DNA of 64,000 bases from Lucifuga dentata (taxonomy: Eukaryota > Chordata > Actinopteri > Ophidiiformes > Bythitidae): positions 161,452 through 225,451 of the forward strand of contig VXCM01000738.1 in the NCBI GenBank assembly GCA_014773175.1, written 5' to 3'. The translations under genes and the position numbers were made by a program. The notes under the pieces are model-generated. The model was not told where the DNA came from, did no database searches, and saw only the letters and a program-made list of their open reading frames with translations. Position 1 is the first letter of the stretch. Every line of letters starts with the position of its first letter. Positions 10,445 to 23,510 of this stretch are shown here, piece by piece.

Positions 10445-13295
10445 GCATTTGTAACATGTTACATGATGAAGGCATGATGATATGCCGTCAAAAATCTGTC
10501 TGACCACTAAACTTGGAGCACTTCACCAGCTATAATGCACGTCACATTTGGAAGGGTTTAGTGTGAGGGGCAGACACATTAAAGGAGTCATCACACAGTA
10601 GATGTTTATTGAATTTGACTTATGACACCTCCGCCAGGCTCAGCAGTGAATCCTGACACCCAGAAAGCCAGTGACAGCGTGGAGTAAAGCATTCAGGAAC
10701 AAACTGTGGCTGCAGGGGCTGATGTACAAGAGGCTATTGTGATATTAACAGAGCCGATCAAAGGGATGTTATTTTGTAGAGAAAGGAAAAGAATGATAGG
10801 GTGCTGTGGTTTCGGCATCAAAGGGTTGAGGATGTGTTTGCTCAGACGAGGAGTAGCTGTAGCTGAACTAAAGATGGATGGATGCACACACTTGGTCTCT
10901 GGGAGAAATTGATAATGGCAGTCAGGAGGCTGAGCAGAAGAGGCAATACCTGTCCTCTGGTTTTAAGACTTTTCTTCCATTTTATAGGATTTAAAGTTTG
11001 AGTGAATAAGATGTTAAAGGTGAGTATTTCTCAAAATTAACATCACATTTTTCCAAGATAACTTCCATCTCCTGAGGCTGCTCACACATGATCAGCAGTA
11101 AAATTGTGTCGCTCACTATGCTGCCTATACACCAGTACTAGCAACAGAAATTGTAGCTCTTACCGTTTTGACCAGACAGTGACATGATTTTGCATTTGTG
11201 TGCCATGACACTGCAATTCTACACCTGACCACCAGCCATCAGCGCTGAGTTTCCCTCCTCTACCGTCACCTGACACAATTACCTACTTCTCATTCCCTGA
11301 ATAGCCAAGTGGCTACTTAGATATCAGCCATAGTCTTTTGTTCTCTGCAGGTTGCTTATTGAATTGTTACTGCAGCATTATAGCTATTTTTCTGTTTTGC
11401 TTGTCTACCTGTCTGTTGTTTTTTTTTTTTTTTTTNTTTTTTTTTTTTTTTTATTCCTTATTTAAGTTGTTTGACCAGCATTTGCCCATTTTTTTGAACT
11501 GTTTTCCGGTTATTGCCTGCTGTTTCAGCTATCGATTGTACATAAGCCTGTCTTTGACTACTGTTTGCCTGCCTAAAGATTTAGATCTGCTATTTCTGCC
11601 ACCCTGTGATTTACTGTATAACTTATATAAAGAATTATCTCCCTTATCACTTATTTTTTTCTATCTGCAATTGACTTCAACCCCGTAGCGATCCCATGTG
11701 TCGCTGGTCTATATCACTTAGAGTTTTTCCTCCGCACATTACATTATATATAACTTTTTTCATCGGTTCTGTGTTTGAAAAGGTCACCTACAGATGGTGA
11801 AAGCTGAATTTGGTTGAGCATAGCAGCACAGAAGAGAATTCTAGAGGCACAAGATAGTGATGTCATGAGATTAAATGGCACCACACAACTCCTTTGGAAA
11901 CATATTTAAAAAGAGCCAGCCAGCATGGGTGGCTATCGCTAATCATGCAATACTACTCATGCATTTCAAATACAAAATTACAGTGAATATGCATTGACAT
12001 GAGGTAATTTACAACAATGAAGGTGTGTATTACTTGCAAAGCCACCTGCAGCAAGTAAAATGTAGCGTAGGTGCTAGAAGAGGCTGCCTTCTCAACAATA
12101 GTGTTATAGTGTTACTTTGCAGTTGTTATGCTAATGCAATTTGCTAATGATTTATTGATCTTGAGATTCTAAATACTGCAGCATTAACTGAGTATCAGAG
12201 GTTAGAGAGAATGCAGTAAAAGATTTAACAGGAGGGCTAGAGGGTTGCAGGGAAAAAAAAAGAGTCCTCAGGGTTAAAATTGAATAAGTTTGGATCTTAA
12301 AGTGGGAAAAAAAGAAGCAGAAATCTGGAGACTGAAAATTGGAGGGGTAAGCCAGTCTTGTCATTTTCTATCAAATGTTTGCAGCCACGAAAGTTCACTT
12401 CAAAAGGTGTCAGGCTCCCAGAGAAGTTGGGGCAGATGGATGGGTCAAGAGGAACAGACGGGGGGAGAAGAAAAAAGAAACATTACTTGGCATTCCTCTG
12501 GGTGATGGCACAGACTTGGACCAGTTAAAAGGGGTCATTAGAGAGGAGGCTGAGGAAGAGACTTCATTCATTGTTTGTTTATTTTTAGGATTTTGTAATA
12601 GGTGCTTTTTCACTCAGACATGACATAAATTGGTTTTGTTCCAAAACAGAGTAATGTGCTCATTATTTGTTTTTGATTGCTTATTTCTCGGAGATGAAAA
12701 TCACATTTGTTTTTTGCGAGTTGCTTCCTGATTGTTTGGGGAATTGCTTCATTTGTGGAAGGAATTTGATTTGTTTTAACTTGATTCAACTGAGCTTTTT
12801 TTTCTTTCTCTCCTCCTCTTGTTTTCCCTTGTGTCAATATACATTAAACTGGGAGTAATAAAGAAATTATGTTGTTAGTATTAATGTGTTTGGAATAAAT
12901 CAATGCCAGGTTAAATTTGCGATAAATCAAAGACTCAAGGAATGAAATTAGAAATGATGACACAATTATACTCAAAACCATGCAAAGCAAGAAAGTTTTA
13001 ATGAGGATGATTAATAAAATTTACTTATACTCTATAGTGGGGGGCGNTGTCACATGGGGCCATGAAAATTTTAAAGAGGCACAACAAAAAAGACTGTACA
13101 ACATAAAGGAATTTCAGGATATGCAAGTTAACATAAAGGTACATGCAAAACAGATTTTTAATATTTTTAAGAACATGTCATTGCAAACACAAAGTTGTTG
13201 CTTTCTTAATCTCTTCCATTTCATTTCATGGTATTTAGCTATGACATTTTCTGAAGAGGAGGTGGGTTGAAAAATTATCAAACTCAATCCTAACG
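10445..13295. other. intergenic/intronic sequence, no gene seen
   Basis: Unique AT-rich DNA with a single-N join in poly-T at 11436 and another at 13047 within 'ggggggcgntgtc'. Open frames of 60-116 codons here show no recognisable domain. Confidence 0.45.
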
Positions 13296-13680
13296 GAATT
13301 TCTCACTGATATCAAGGACCAACTTTCTCGAACTAAACTCTCAAAAATCACTCATAGTTTTTCCTCTCCTTTGACAGCTCCACCGTGCTCCCCTCCCATC
13401 ATATCTGCAACCTTGGAGTCAGTTTTGACAACAACCTGTCTTTTAAAAAATCATGCGAACCACATCGCCAAAACTGCATTCCTTCATCTCGAAAACACTC
13501 GTCTCTGTCCGTCCCTCACCTTCAGGCTGCTGAAACTCTTATCTATGCCTTCATTACATCAAGACTCGGCTACTGCAACAGCATCCTCTGTGGCACAACT
13601 TCCAAAAACGTCCATGCATCCAGAACTTTGCAACACCACTGCTCACCCCTCTTCCCCAACCAGTGGCCACAGCAAGTTCT

Positions 13681-13710
13681 TAAAGTACTATACTTAAGTA
13701 TAGTACTTTA
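13681..13710. repeat. 30 bp perfect palindrome
   Basis: The 30 bases equal their own reverse complement, centred on CTTAAG. The preceding 'cagcaagttcttaaagtac' recurs with one change just after it (13711 onward), so the palindrome sits inside a local duplication within the LINE coding remnant. Confidence 0.9.
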
Positions 13711-13760
13711 CAGCAAGTACTTAAAGTACATACCAGCAGATTTATGTGTAGAATTGTCTT

Positions 13761-13859
13761 GTGTTTCCTCTCACGTCTCCCTGAAAAAGCCTCCTCAATC
13801 CCTATTGATTTCCGGGTCACATGAAGATCGAGGAGTGAGGAATGATCAAATAAGAACTT
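13761..13859 (+). repeat. dispersed repeat piece shared with 33172-33318
   Basis: 'gattgatttccgggtcacat', then a 'gtcgaggagtgagg'-like block and 'aaataagaactt' match 33261-33318 with few changes, and 'tttcctctcacgtctcc' matches 'tttcctcgctcgtgtctcc' at 33175. The segment does not belong to the L2 coding frame around it, so it is probably an inserted MITE fragment. Confidence 0.6.
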
Positions 13860-14239
13860 GGGTCTTCTCCATTGCTGCCCCCTTCCTCTGGAACTTTCTC
13901 CCAAAACGCATTTACAATACCTCCTCTCTGTCCATGTAAAAAAAAAAAAAAAAAAAAAAACACTCAAAACTCACCTTTTTAAAGGGGCTTTAATGGTTAA
14001 TTGTTGGAGTGGTACACTGCCTAACCTTCTTTTATTCTGCCTTAACCTTGTGTTTTTAGCCCATCAGTGTATTATTGCTATTCTCCATTTTTCCCTCCTC
14101 TTGTGTTTTTGCCATCTTGGTTTCCTGTTGTCATTGTTATTATTGTTATTTTTAGGTCCAATTTCTTTGTAAAGCATCTTTGAGTGTTTAGAAAAGCGCG
14201 CTATAAATAAAATGTATTAAGATTATTGTTATTATGAAA

Positions 14240-16265
14240 CAGTGTTCTCAACAGGAAGCTAGTTAATAAGAACCAGGTTGTCAAAAAACAAGGAAATGTT
14301 GTGCTCTTGTAAAGGAGTCTTTTAAAGACTAGCCATTTTGGGGGCCCGGGGGNCCGCTTAAATAACTCCACATTCTGCAGTTGGACAGGCACCAAACTTG
14401 CAGGGGGGATGGATCTGAAGGGGGGGCAATAATTTTAGCATGGTAAGCATGGCCACCCCTTGGGGACACCATTGCTTATACATCACATAACTGGAACTGA
14501 AAATTTGCAATCCAGAAAATTTTCCTCTACTGAAATCAGTGTCCGTGCTCACTATGACACCAGGTAACATGAATTGCATGTGTATTTGTGTTATTGTGAC
14601 ATTGTATACTTGTATATTTGTATTTTAAGATTCATTTTCAATTAGAATCCATTCAGTTTGTTAACCAAGATTTATTCTGCCATTACCTTTATTTCTCTGG
14701 AAGATTTGCCTCATGACAGAAAGTTTTAATAAAAGCACCAGGGGAGATTTCAAGGCTTTGGAACTGAATCACCACCGTGACAAGACGAAGAAACCCCACT
14801 ACAAAAGTACTGAATTATGCATATGTTCACATTCTGAACGGTGCTCTTCATAACTCTGAACCCTGTTGCAGCAAATCCGTGACAGATTCACTTCTGACAC
14901 AACAAGCCCCTTGGGCTGTGGCGGGTGGGAAGGAATGAAAAGCTTTATGGGGAACAGTTGAGTCATGAGGGACAGCCAATGGGCCGCTGCAACCCTCTTC
15001 CACAAACGATTGCTGTGCAGATAGATGACCACGCTGCGGCAACGGTGTGTCGGTGATGTGAGATGATATGTGAGTGGATGACAAGGTGTTTAAACCCTTT
15101 GCCTCTGATGGAGCTATTCATCTCTTAATGTGTGAGGTGAAGAGGAGGAAGTATACATCACATTGCTGCTGTTGGCTCTGCAGGGAATACAGGCTCTTGA
15201 AATACTGGCTAATGGTCTGATACTGCCTGTGTGTGTGTCTCTGTGTGTTTGTATATCCATTTTACTGCAATTCTGTTGTAATGGCAATCGAATATAAATG
15301 GTAGTCATGATTTTAGTTACCTCAGCCCCTCCCCCCCCCCNCCCCCCCCCCCACACACAAACACACACACAAATCTATCAATGCACGCTCTCCTTGCACA
15401 TTCTCCCACATGTATCACCCAAACCGCTGCCTTCCTGTTCCTGAACGTCACACCGTTCCCCCTGCAGACACTGGGATTTTCACTTCTCCTGCCCCGGGGG
15501 CTTGTCACCTAAGAAAGTCACCCAAGGGGAACCATCAGCTCAGTCTCCAATTTACTCTGCTGCTTTCTTCTGCAGCTGCCACATGCAGCCTGTATTAAAT
15601 GACTTGGGCAGAGCTCGGGGGAAGGACAGGAGAGGAAAAAAAAATAAGATCTCTCTGTCTGTGGCACATTCTCTGCCTCGTTTACTCTGTTTCTTACCTG
15701 TGCATACACCAGCCTGCACAAATATGTGCTCCCTATCACGACGTCCAACCATCACTCCCTGTCTATTTTAAAACCACTTCCTTTAGAGACCCCCAGGTGT
15801 CTCTGTCATTGCAGACTGCAGGCTTCATAGTGGAGGGAAAAAAACAAATACCTGAGGCTTATTGCTGAATTGTTTGTAGTGCAGCTACTGCAGGTGGTTT
15901 GAGCCATAAGGGGCCATAATGGAGAGATGGATGGATTCACAGGTGTGAGGCATGCATCTGTGGGCTTAGGAGGAAGCCAGAGTTTTTAGATTTCCTTCCA
16001 TCTTATCAGTCTTGTTTTTTTTTTTTTTTTTNTTTTTTTTTTTTTTTGTTTTGTTTTTGTTTTGTATTTGTTTTAACCAAACCTTCTGTCATCAGCAAAG
16101 GATTATAGCTATACAAATGATGCAGAAAATGCTCTCATATTGGAGACAGGCAGGCAAGGCCTGAGAGAGAAGAGGCAGCCATGTTTTTGAGTGAGCCTAT
16201 CAAAGGGTGATTTATGATGTTAGTTTAGTTCAGTTTACTGTGATGCCATCAATAAACTCCTGATA
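14240..16265. other. intergenic/intronic sequence, no gene seen
   Basis: Single-N joins occur at 14353 (GC-rich run), 15341 (poly-C of about 22) and 16032 (poly-T). The short open frames around 15100-15870 cross the poly-C or lack any domain. No gene is supported. Confidence 0.45.
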
Positions 16266-16267
16266 AC

Positions 16268-16440
16268 ATCTGATTTAGAATAGAATAGAATAGAACAGAA
16301 CTTTACTGTCTATCGAGGTGGCTCACCAATACATAAAATCAGCACAGATAAATACAGATTAGAAAAAATTACAGTAAAAACATAGATCATCAACATAAAA
16401 CTGCTAAAGACATTAAAAAAAAAAAAAAAAAAANTAAAAA
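16268..16440 (-). repeat. TAGAA-repeat and retroelement-tail type repeat
   Basis: Four TAGAA units followed by 'cagaactttactgtctatc' have the layout of a reversed teleost retroelement end (microsatellite, then a 'ctttattgtc'-type tail). It ends in an A-run with a single-N join at 16434. Confidence 0.45.
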
Positions 16441-16799
16441 AAAAAAAAAAAAATAGTCCTGTCACAAAGGGGGAACTTGGAAGCCAACGTGAGCACAGAA
16501 TTTTGATTGTATTGGGGATGAAAGATTTTTTTAAAATATTATTTTTTATTAAAAACTCTGTAACTCCTACTAGATGTCAAACCTTGAAACTGAGGGTAAA
16601 TAGAGGATGAGTGATGTCAGTTAGGCTGTTTAAAGCTTTAGCTTTTATTTTGAACAGAGACTGATGAGTTCAAATCATGTACTTTTTTCTGCATACTACG
16701 TTATGCTGAATTCTGACAAAACCAGATTGATACAGTTCTTATTTGTCTTCATTTTAAAGTAAATAACATGCTTCATTACTTCTGGAGAGGAGGATATAT

Positions 16800-16990
16800 T
16801 TTATCCCACATTTGGTTCAAAAAGTTTTGAACTCATTTTGATGAAACTTGGTGCAGATCTGGATTCAGGACATATCTAGGAATTAAAAAAACAAACAAGA
16901 TTTCTTAACATTGCAACATAAGGTGTTTTTCAGTATTTTCATAAATATCTTCAAAATTAATCCACCAATATACATGAACAATCTATAATT
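16800..16990 (-). repeat. RTE-like LINE tail relic
   Basis: In reverse complement it reads 'ctgaatccagatctgcacc' followed by 'aagtttcatcaaaatgag', which matches the common teleost tail block of the form 'ccagatcagcatcaaaat...ttcatcaaaatc'. Worn and without a coding part. Confidence 0.5.
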
Positions 16991-16999
16991 TATGCTTGG

Positions 17000-17457
17000 A
17001 CCAGGGCCACATTATTGGAATTTCTAACATGCAAAAACAACCACTAATTTGTACCTGAGAGGATGCTGATAACATGCATATGTAGATTTAATATGTATAC
17101 TCATAACTGATTTCAAAATAGCCAATTATATCTCCCGTTCATGGTTAAACCAATCCAAAGTAAAGTCAAACTAATACAACGCCAGTCTGTTCGATCTTGA
17201 GCTCAATTTGAAAGTGAAAAAAATCACTAATTGGACATTTTGACTCCCTATATGAACATGGGAGCTTTAGCAGGTCCTGTAAAGCTTTTGATTAAACCAG
17301 AAACAGAATTACCGGCTTGGAGAAATTGTCAGGTACTCACATGGGAAATTTATTTTTACCATCTCACCTGGCTGATTCCAGCGCCATTCCTTTCCTGTAT
17401 CATAAATGACGCTGCATGGATTACCAAAGCTCGACTGCAAGATTGGTGTGTGTGAGC

Positions 17458-17501
<44 letters not shown>

Positions 17502-17870
17502 ATACTAAGCCAAATTGAAATATTTTAATTAAAATAAAAGGAGAAAACCCAGAATTCTATTCTTTCAAGGACTTCTGAATTCTGAGCCACACTCCTCTTT
17601 TGGCTAAGCAGTGATATTGTAATATATCAATATGCTAATGCTGACTAATTTAAAGTATCACTGTTAGTTGTTAAATAAAAAGCTGATAAATAGCAGCCCA
17701 TCAATTTCAATATTTTCTCAGCAAACACCTCATTTCTTCCTGTCTTTGCACACTGAAGCCAAGCTCAGACTAAATGATTTAACTCTGATTTTCCAGTCCC
17801 AGACAGAGATTTCTGACTAAAACCTCAAGTCCAAGCCAAATCCCTGCTTCTGCCCATCCCCTGACACTCA
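17000..17870. other. intergenic/intronic sequence with (GA)n
   Basis: Unique DNA with a 40-base perfect (AG)20 microsatellite at 17461-17500. No gene seen. Confidence 0.5.
17461..17500. repeat. (AG)20 microsatellite
   Basis: Uninterrupted AG dinucleotide repeat. Confidence 0.95.
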
Positions 17871-17871
17871 T

Positions 17872-18432
17872 TTAAGGACCATGCTGGCAATTGTGTATGT
17901 TTGAGCCCATTATATGCAACCCCCAAACAAATTCCTAAACATCAAATCATATTTTAGTTTTCCTGTTATTGTTTCAAATCCCCTAATCTTTGAAAATCAA
18001 ATGTTCAGGTGATAAACCCAAAAATTAGCGTTTCGCCTTCTAACACTTATTTATGCACAATTATAGAAGGTACCATCATTTTAATTTCTCTGTAAAAGCC
18101 GTGTTCTTCTGGGACTATATTTCCTGGCAGAAACATGCATTGTTTTCCATGCAGCTCCATGTTGGATCAGTTAAATAAAGTTGCTTTGACAAAAAAAAAA
18201 AAAAAAAANAAAAAAAAAAAAACCTAATAGACAATGTTTGCTGTGATGGATAATGTATCTCAAGCATGTTCAAGCCTCTACAAGTTGATTTTAATGGCTT
18301 ACTGGAATGAGCTGAGACCAGTGGTGGTCTGAAAGATACGAGAAAAAAATCTGAAATTTACCGCTTAAAAGTAGCACAGTTTAGGAAGTGGTTGTCAGTA
18401 ACGTAATGTGAATGAGGATTGTATGTCCGAGC
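17872..18432 (+). mobile_element. TTAA-ended MITE, subfamily B, 3'-truncated (copy 5)
   Basis: Starts TTAAGGACCATGCTGGCAAT and continues with 'gtatgtttgagcccat', 'aatcccctaatctttgaa', 'ttcttctgggactatat' and 'accagtggtggtctgaaag'. It stops near 'gtatgtccgag' without the terminal 60 bases. The internal A-run after 'ttgctttgac' is expanded to about 31 bases with a single-N join at 18209, whereas copy 10 has only 7 A here. Confidence 0.85.
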
Positions 18433-18714
18433 AGTTCAGAGAAAGAACACAAGATGCTCTTCTAGTTTGAGCAGCAGATCTATGACAAGTCCTTAGAATG
18501 ACAATAGGCAATCGGCAACGAGTGCTTAAATGGATGCAGAAGCAGCAAAACAATGACAGTCATGACTTTCAGCCTCTCTTTTAATTGCTTTAAAAAAAAA
18601 AAACACACAATAGCACACAGACAATGCGAAAAGCAATTCCTCTATGTACTCATAGTGGCAAAATTACAGTGTCTTCTCGTGCTACGTCACACGGAAGTTA
18701 TATTTGCAATGTTT

Positions 18715-19033
18715 CTGCTATTAGCATTACTTACACTATTTGCATTATGCAACTACCATTACTTATGCTAGTAGCATTACTTATGCTACTAGCATTACTT
18801 ACATTACTTATGTTAGTTACACTAGCATTACTTACGCCTATTAGCATTATGCAACTACCATTTTATGCTAGTAGTATAACTTATGCAACTAGCATTACTT
18901 ACGCTAGTAGTATTACTTACAGCATTAGCATTATGCAACTACCATTACTTATGCTAGTAGCATTACTTAGACTACTAGCATTACTTACATTACTATTGTT
19001 ACACTACTAACATTACTTACGCTACTAGCATTC
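18715..19033. repeat. minisatellite of 'gcattacttatgctagta' type units
   Basis: About 320 bases are built from variants of 'tagcattactta(c/t)' and 'gctagtagcattactta', with an occasional longer module 'cattatgcaactaccatt' recurring at about 18744, 18846 and 18930. This looks like a higher-order arrangement of short units. The open frame across it is a consequence of the repeat, not a gene. Confidence 0.85.
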
Positions 19034-19039
19034 AGTTAA

Positions 19040-21304
19040 AAATTTCACTATTCAAAAGATCAATTTTTTATTTTATGAATGAACTTTGACACCAGGCTTC
19101 AGCTTGGTTTCAAAGTAATGATCGATTTTTAATTTATGAATTCATAAATTTTATTTTATGAATTTTATCGGAATCATTTAAATTTGAATTGCAATTAATT
19201 GAAAAATCCTCCACCCCTGCATGTGACACACTTAAGTGAAAAAAACATCTGCTTTGACATCACGGAATCACAACAGGAAGCACTGTTGTATCAGCAGACA
19301 TAACTACATTTGACTCAGTTGTGTATATGTGTGACTACACATAATCTATATGAAAATAACACCTACATAGTGCAAAAATTAAAAAAAATAAATAAAGATG
19401 TACAAAGACCTCCAAGACAGTCGTACAGGCTTTAAAGAAAGTTGATCCTTCAGAGAAAAAGAAAAAAATGAAGTTCAGATGTCAGATGTCACCTTGGGCT
19501 TGGTTTTTTTTTTTTTTCATCAACACAAGCAGTGAAGATTATAGTCTGTGGGTTGTTGCTATAGCGATTGGGATCAAAGAGTTGCTCATTTTCTGTCTCC
19601 TGTGAAAATCATTGCAGGATATAATAGTGAGCCATGCAGAGAGTGATGGCAGGTTCAATGGGTCCCAACACTTACCCTGCTTACCCAATTACCTCAGACA
19701 CCTTGTTCCCTAACAGCCAAGTGATACCAACAATTCAGCAAGATTGTTTGGTTAATGGTTACAGGTTTAAACCCATAAAACACTGCTGAGATATCAAGGT
19801 GAGGGGAAAGTTCTGTAACCTAACTGACAGGTGGTAGCAGAGTTCTACTTCTGAAAGATCGACTTAATATGTAGTTTTTCCAGCTGGGAGGTTATGCTTT
19901 CGCCCTCTGTTGGTTTGTTTGTCAGATTGTTATCAGATTTACTCAAAAGGTTCTGAGCCAGTCCAGGGAAGAACGTGTTAAATTTTGGTGCCATTCCAAA
20001 TCCAGGGATGGATCCAGGAATTACATAAATGATTCCTTAGCTTAATTTCGCCTTTCTTCTAGAGTAATATCTCAATGAAAAAGAAATCAAGACTCACAGC
20101 AAGAAGGAGATGGGTTTGAAGCCTTGTCCCCTGAATTGTTGACTCAGTAAAAAAAAAATCTTATATTTGAACAAGACAAGCACCACCAAGGCCAAACAAA
20201 TCTTGGCTGCGTCGTAATGAGTGCCCTTCTAGTTGCCTCTTCGACTAGTAACATGATTAGCAAGACAAATTTCCATTTGTGCCCCTCAGGTCATGTTATG
20301 TTGCTCAGAAGCTTGTGAAGACTTGGAACAGGAGCAACAAAATGATGTATTCTAAAGCGACTCGTAAATTTAACATGTACAAAGTGAGAATTATGAGGAA
20401 TGATTGGCAACAGATGAGAAATGGAGACATGATGAACACTTCTAAGAGACGATTGAAGGCCATTCAGATTGTTATTTCTCTTATGGACAGCAAGCCGTCT
20501 CGTCAAAGCTATTTTCACTCTGAAAACAGATAACAAAAGTGAGTAATTACAATTATCTGATCCTCAGAGAGACTAGAGTAATTAGAGTAAGAAGAACTCT
20601 GAGTGGACTCCTCAATTCCATCAACAGCAGCAGCTTAATAAGCCAAAGGTTCCACTGAGGGGGCACGTCGGTCGGCTTGTTTTTTGGTCATGGGAAAAGC
20701 AGATCTGGGAAGACTGCAGGTTTGAGTTTTAAAACCCATTTCCAAGATGCACAGCTTCTTCACGGCTGAATCATTTCATTTTGTTGAATTAAATTTAAAT
20801 AAACTCGCCCACAACCTGAATCAAAGGTTGAAGCTTTTTTTTTTTTTTTTTTTTTTTTGACTATGCAGTTGCTTTACCGCTGCACTTTCTTGGAATACCA
20901 ATTTGACCCATTTCATAATCCTTCGTTCTACTTTGTTATTACACTCCTCTTCATTGTCTCTTTAAAAGGGTCAGGCAGCGGAAACTCAAATCTTTAAATG
21001 CCACCAAGACAACGACAGCATTGCAGGCATTAAAGTACATTATGCTACTGATAAGGGCAACAGAGACATGGGTACAGAGAGAATTCTGGCTTATTTGTGT
21101 ACATGTTACATGTTCATTCATCTACTGCTTTTCATCTATGCCACATTAATAATTTTCTAAGTTTGATTATTAAATGTTCTCATAAAGGTTACAGATTCAG
21201 AAATGGATGGGCCATCCACTGAACAACACACATCAGCCAGTTTCCCAACTTTAAGACATGGAGTTCATTCTTCACAAAATCCAATAAATAATCAAGGAAT
21301 CTGT

Positions 21305-21340
<36 letters not shown>

Positions 21341-22805
21341 GAAGTGACCTATAAAATGAGTGAAGCTCCATCACCGGAGGAGAAGGTGAAAGAGATATTC
21401 AATAGTTTTAAAGGCTTTTATTAAAATTTTCTGCTATTGTATTTATTTTATGATTTTCAAGTTTTTATTGTTACTACTATTCTTGTTCATCTTGTCCAAT
21501 ATTTTATGACTTGCAATTTAATTAAATTTAAACTTTCATAGTTTTATTTATCTGTGCACACATTGACCCCCATGTTTTTTTTACTTACTGTTTTCCTTTA
21601 AAAAAAAAAGAGTNTTTTTTTTTTTTTTTGTTTTGTTTGTTTATGAGTGCTACACTAATCAAATTTGACTGATTAATGGATAGAAATGTAATATTCTGAG
21701 CTGATCCTTACTGTCAACAGAAGATCTGGAAAATCTGAAGTCATGGAAAAGATAAAATAAAAGTATGGCACCTCCATTACATTTTTTTTCAGTGCAATTA
21801 TGACATCTATATCTGAAAACTGTTCCCTCTGAACCTTTTACAGCTGGTTATTCCTAAATTATGTATGTGTGCCAACTTAAGGTTTGGCAAGTAAAACAAC
21901 TTTATAATGGTTAAGGAAAGGCTGAAGTCATGATTATACAAGAAAATGTGTGTGAATATTAAAATTTATGAGATGGGATGTGAACCCAGACTTTCTGTAT
22001 GGAGGGAGTCTTGTCCTTAGGTTCTGCTGCACTAGAGGTCACACTACTTCCTGTGTAATCATGGAAGGCCCTTTTCACTGCTGACCATTTGACTTTTCAT
22101 AACAGAAAATGCAGATATGTTACTAATAACATTAATGGAAGTTTCTTCTGCCCAGCATTATGTTTTATTCCCCAAAATATGACTAATACAAAAACAGCTG
22201 CATGGCAAAATGGTTAATAGGAGATAGAATTGTAATATGGGGGTGTAGAAAATGTCAGAGAGGCGCCATGAATATTCAAAGATGGGAAACAAGAATGGAT
22301 TTTTAATGATGGACTTTTCTGATGTGGATATGGAACCTCTCAAAGGATAATTTCTATGCAAATTCAACCAACAAACATTCTCTGTCCACGTTAAATTGAC
22401 AAACACATATATTAACACTATCTAATGTCACAGTAAATACAAAGTTGTTCTCTGGTATGTTTAGGAGTAAAGGCCTGGGTAGAATGGTGCAAGAACAGCA
22501 AAATACAGCTGCCAAAGTTGAGATGCTGCCCAGAAACTGCTGAGACAAGCTGCAACGTCTTCCTGCACTGAGGAGTTAAAAAAAAAAAAAAAAAAAAATT
22601 ACTGAGCTTCAGCAGAGTGCAGCCTGCATGGAGACGATGGAGAATGAGGGGCTGATGAAGGTCAGAGTGTGAAGTCATTCTTTTCCATTGACTGAAATAA
22701 AATAGGTGAATATTTGCAAGTGTTATATGTGTCTTTACAATTCCCACATCCTAAATGAATTTGTCCATTTTATCATGCTTTGCTTTCAGCATTTACCACA
22801 ATGAA
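19040..22805. other. intergenic/intronic sequence, no gene seen
   Basis: Contains poly-T tracts at about 20837-20859 and 21308-21336, a single-N join at 21614 between an A-run and a T-run, and an A-run at 22579-22598. A stretch of 84 open codons at 20279-20530 has no recognisable domain. Apart from the relic at 19880 I see no repeat I can name. Confidence 0.45.
19880..20100 (-). repeat. RTE-like LINE tail relic
   Basis: In reverse complement: 'tggatccatccctggattt', 'aatggcaccaaaattta', 'cttccctggactggctcag', then 'gaaagcataacctccc'. This is the same tail type as at 53875 and 35200, ending in the 'cataacctcc' phrase. Confidence 0.55.
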
Positions 22806-22886
22806 GAGCTTAAACGACCATACCATCCATTTTGCATTTTTGAGCCTAATATATTCAATTTTCATACATGTAACACTACTGACAAC

Positions 22887-23021
22887 CATTTCCCAAAAGA
22901 TAAAACCGTATTTCAGCTTTCCTGATATTTTGCAGTCTCTTAATCTTTCAAAGNCATTTCCCAAAAGATAAAACCGTATTTCAGCTTTCCTGATATTTTG
23001 CAGTCTCTTAATCTTTCAAAG
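22887..23021. other. 67 bp duplication around single N (assembly join)
   Basis: 22887-22953 equals 22955-23021 exactly, with N at 22954. The segment is single in the other MITE copies. Confidence 0.9.
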
Positions 23022-23375
23022 TCAAATTTTCAAGCAATACACCCACCTTAAAAATCCATGTTTCACCTGCTAATAGTTACACAGCCTTATGAAGTCACGA
23101 TTGTTTAAATTTTTCGATAAATGCAGGTCTTCTTTTGGGACTAGATTCCCCAGTGGAGACATACATTCACTCTGTGCTTTTTATTACACGTAAATGCTAA
23201 AATTATGTAACTTCGAAAAAACCTGAATACACGTGTTGTTCATGATGAGATCCCAAGAACGTTTCAATTATCAACAAGTTGATTTTAATAGCGTACCAGA
23301 ATGAACTGAAACCAATGGAGGTCTGGAAGGTAGGAAATTTTTTTTTTAATTTACCATTGCAGTAGTATGCTTTGA

Positions 23376-23510
23376 GAAATGACTGTCAGTAACATTACAT
23401 GTATGAAAATTGAATATATGAGGCTCAAACATGCAAAATGGGNGAAATGACTGTCAGTAACATTACATGTATGAAAATTGAATATATGAGGCTCAAACAT
23501 GCAAAATGGG
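23376..23510. other. 67 bp duplication around single N (assembly join)
   Basis: 23376-23442 equals 23444-23510 exactly, with N at 23443. It lies at the 3' terminus of MITE copy 6. Confidence 0.9.

Larger units (their letters stand above)
13300..14235 (+). mobile_element. L2-type LINE 3' fragment (RT C-terminus and tail), broken
   Basis: The coding remnant keeps the L2-family order: 'NLGVSFDNNLSFK', 'HLQAAETLIYAFITSRLGYCN', 'SILCGTTSK', then after an interruption 'AAPFLWNFLPKRI' and 'LKTHLFKGAL'. These are the thumb and C-terminal portions of the reverse transcriptase. The catalytic YxDD region is not included. The 3' tail 'tgtaaagcatctttgagtg' and 'gctataaataaaatg' followed by an ATT-rich run is typical of L2 ends in teleosts. 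The coding part is interrupted at about 13675-13860 by a palindrome plus a piece of another repeat, and by an expanded A-run (13937-13960) in front of 'LKTHLF'. Several frame changes are present. It is a dead 5'-truncated copy. Confidence 0.82.

Noticed and set aside
18553..19010. 128-codon open frame rich in LLMLVAL
   Set aside because: It translates the minisatellite; the repetitive leucine pattern is a product of the DNA repeat.
20860..20890. tRNA-derived SINE promoter
   Set aside because: No A-box and B-box pair at the proper spacing was found.
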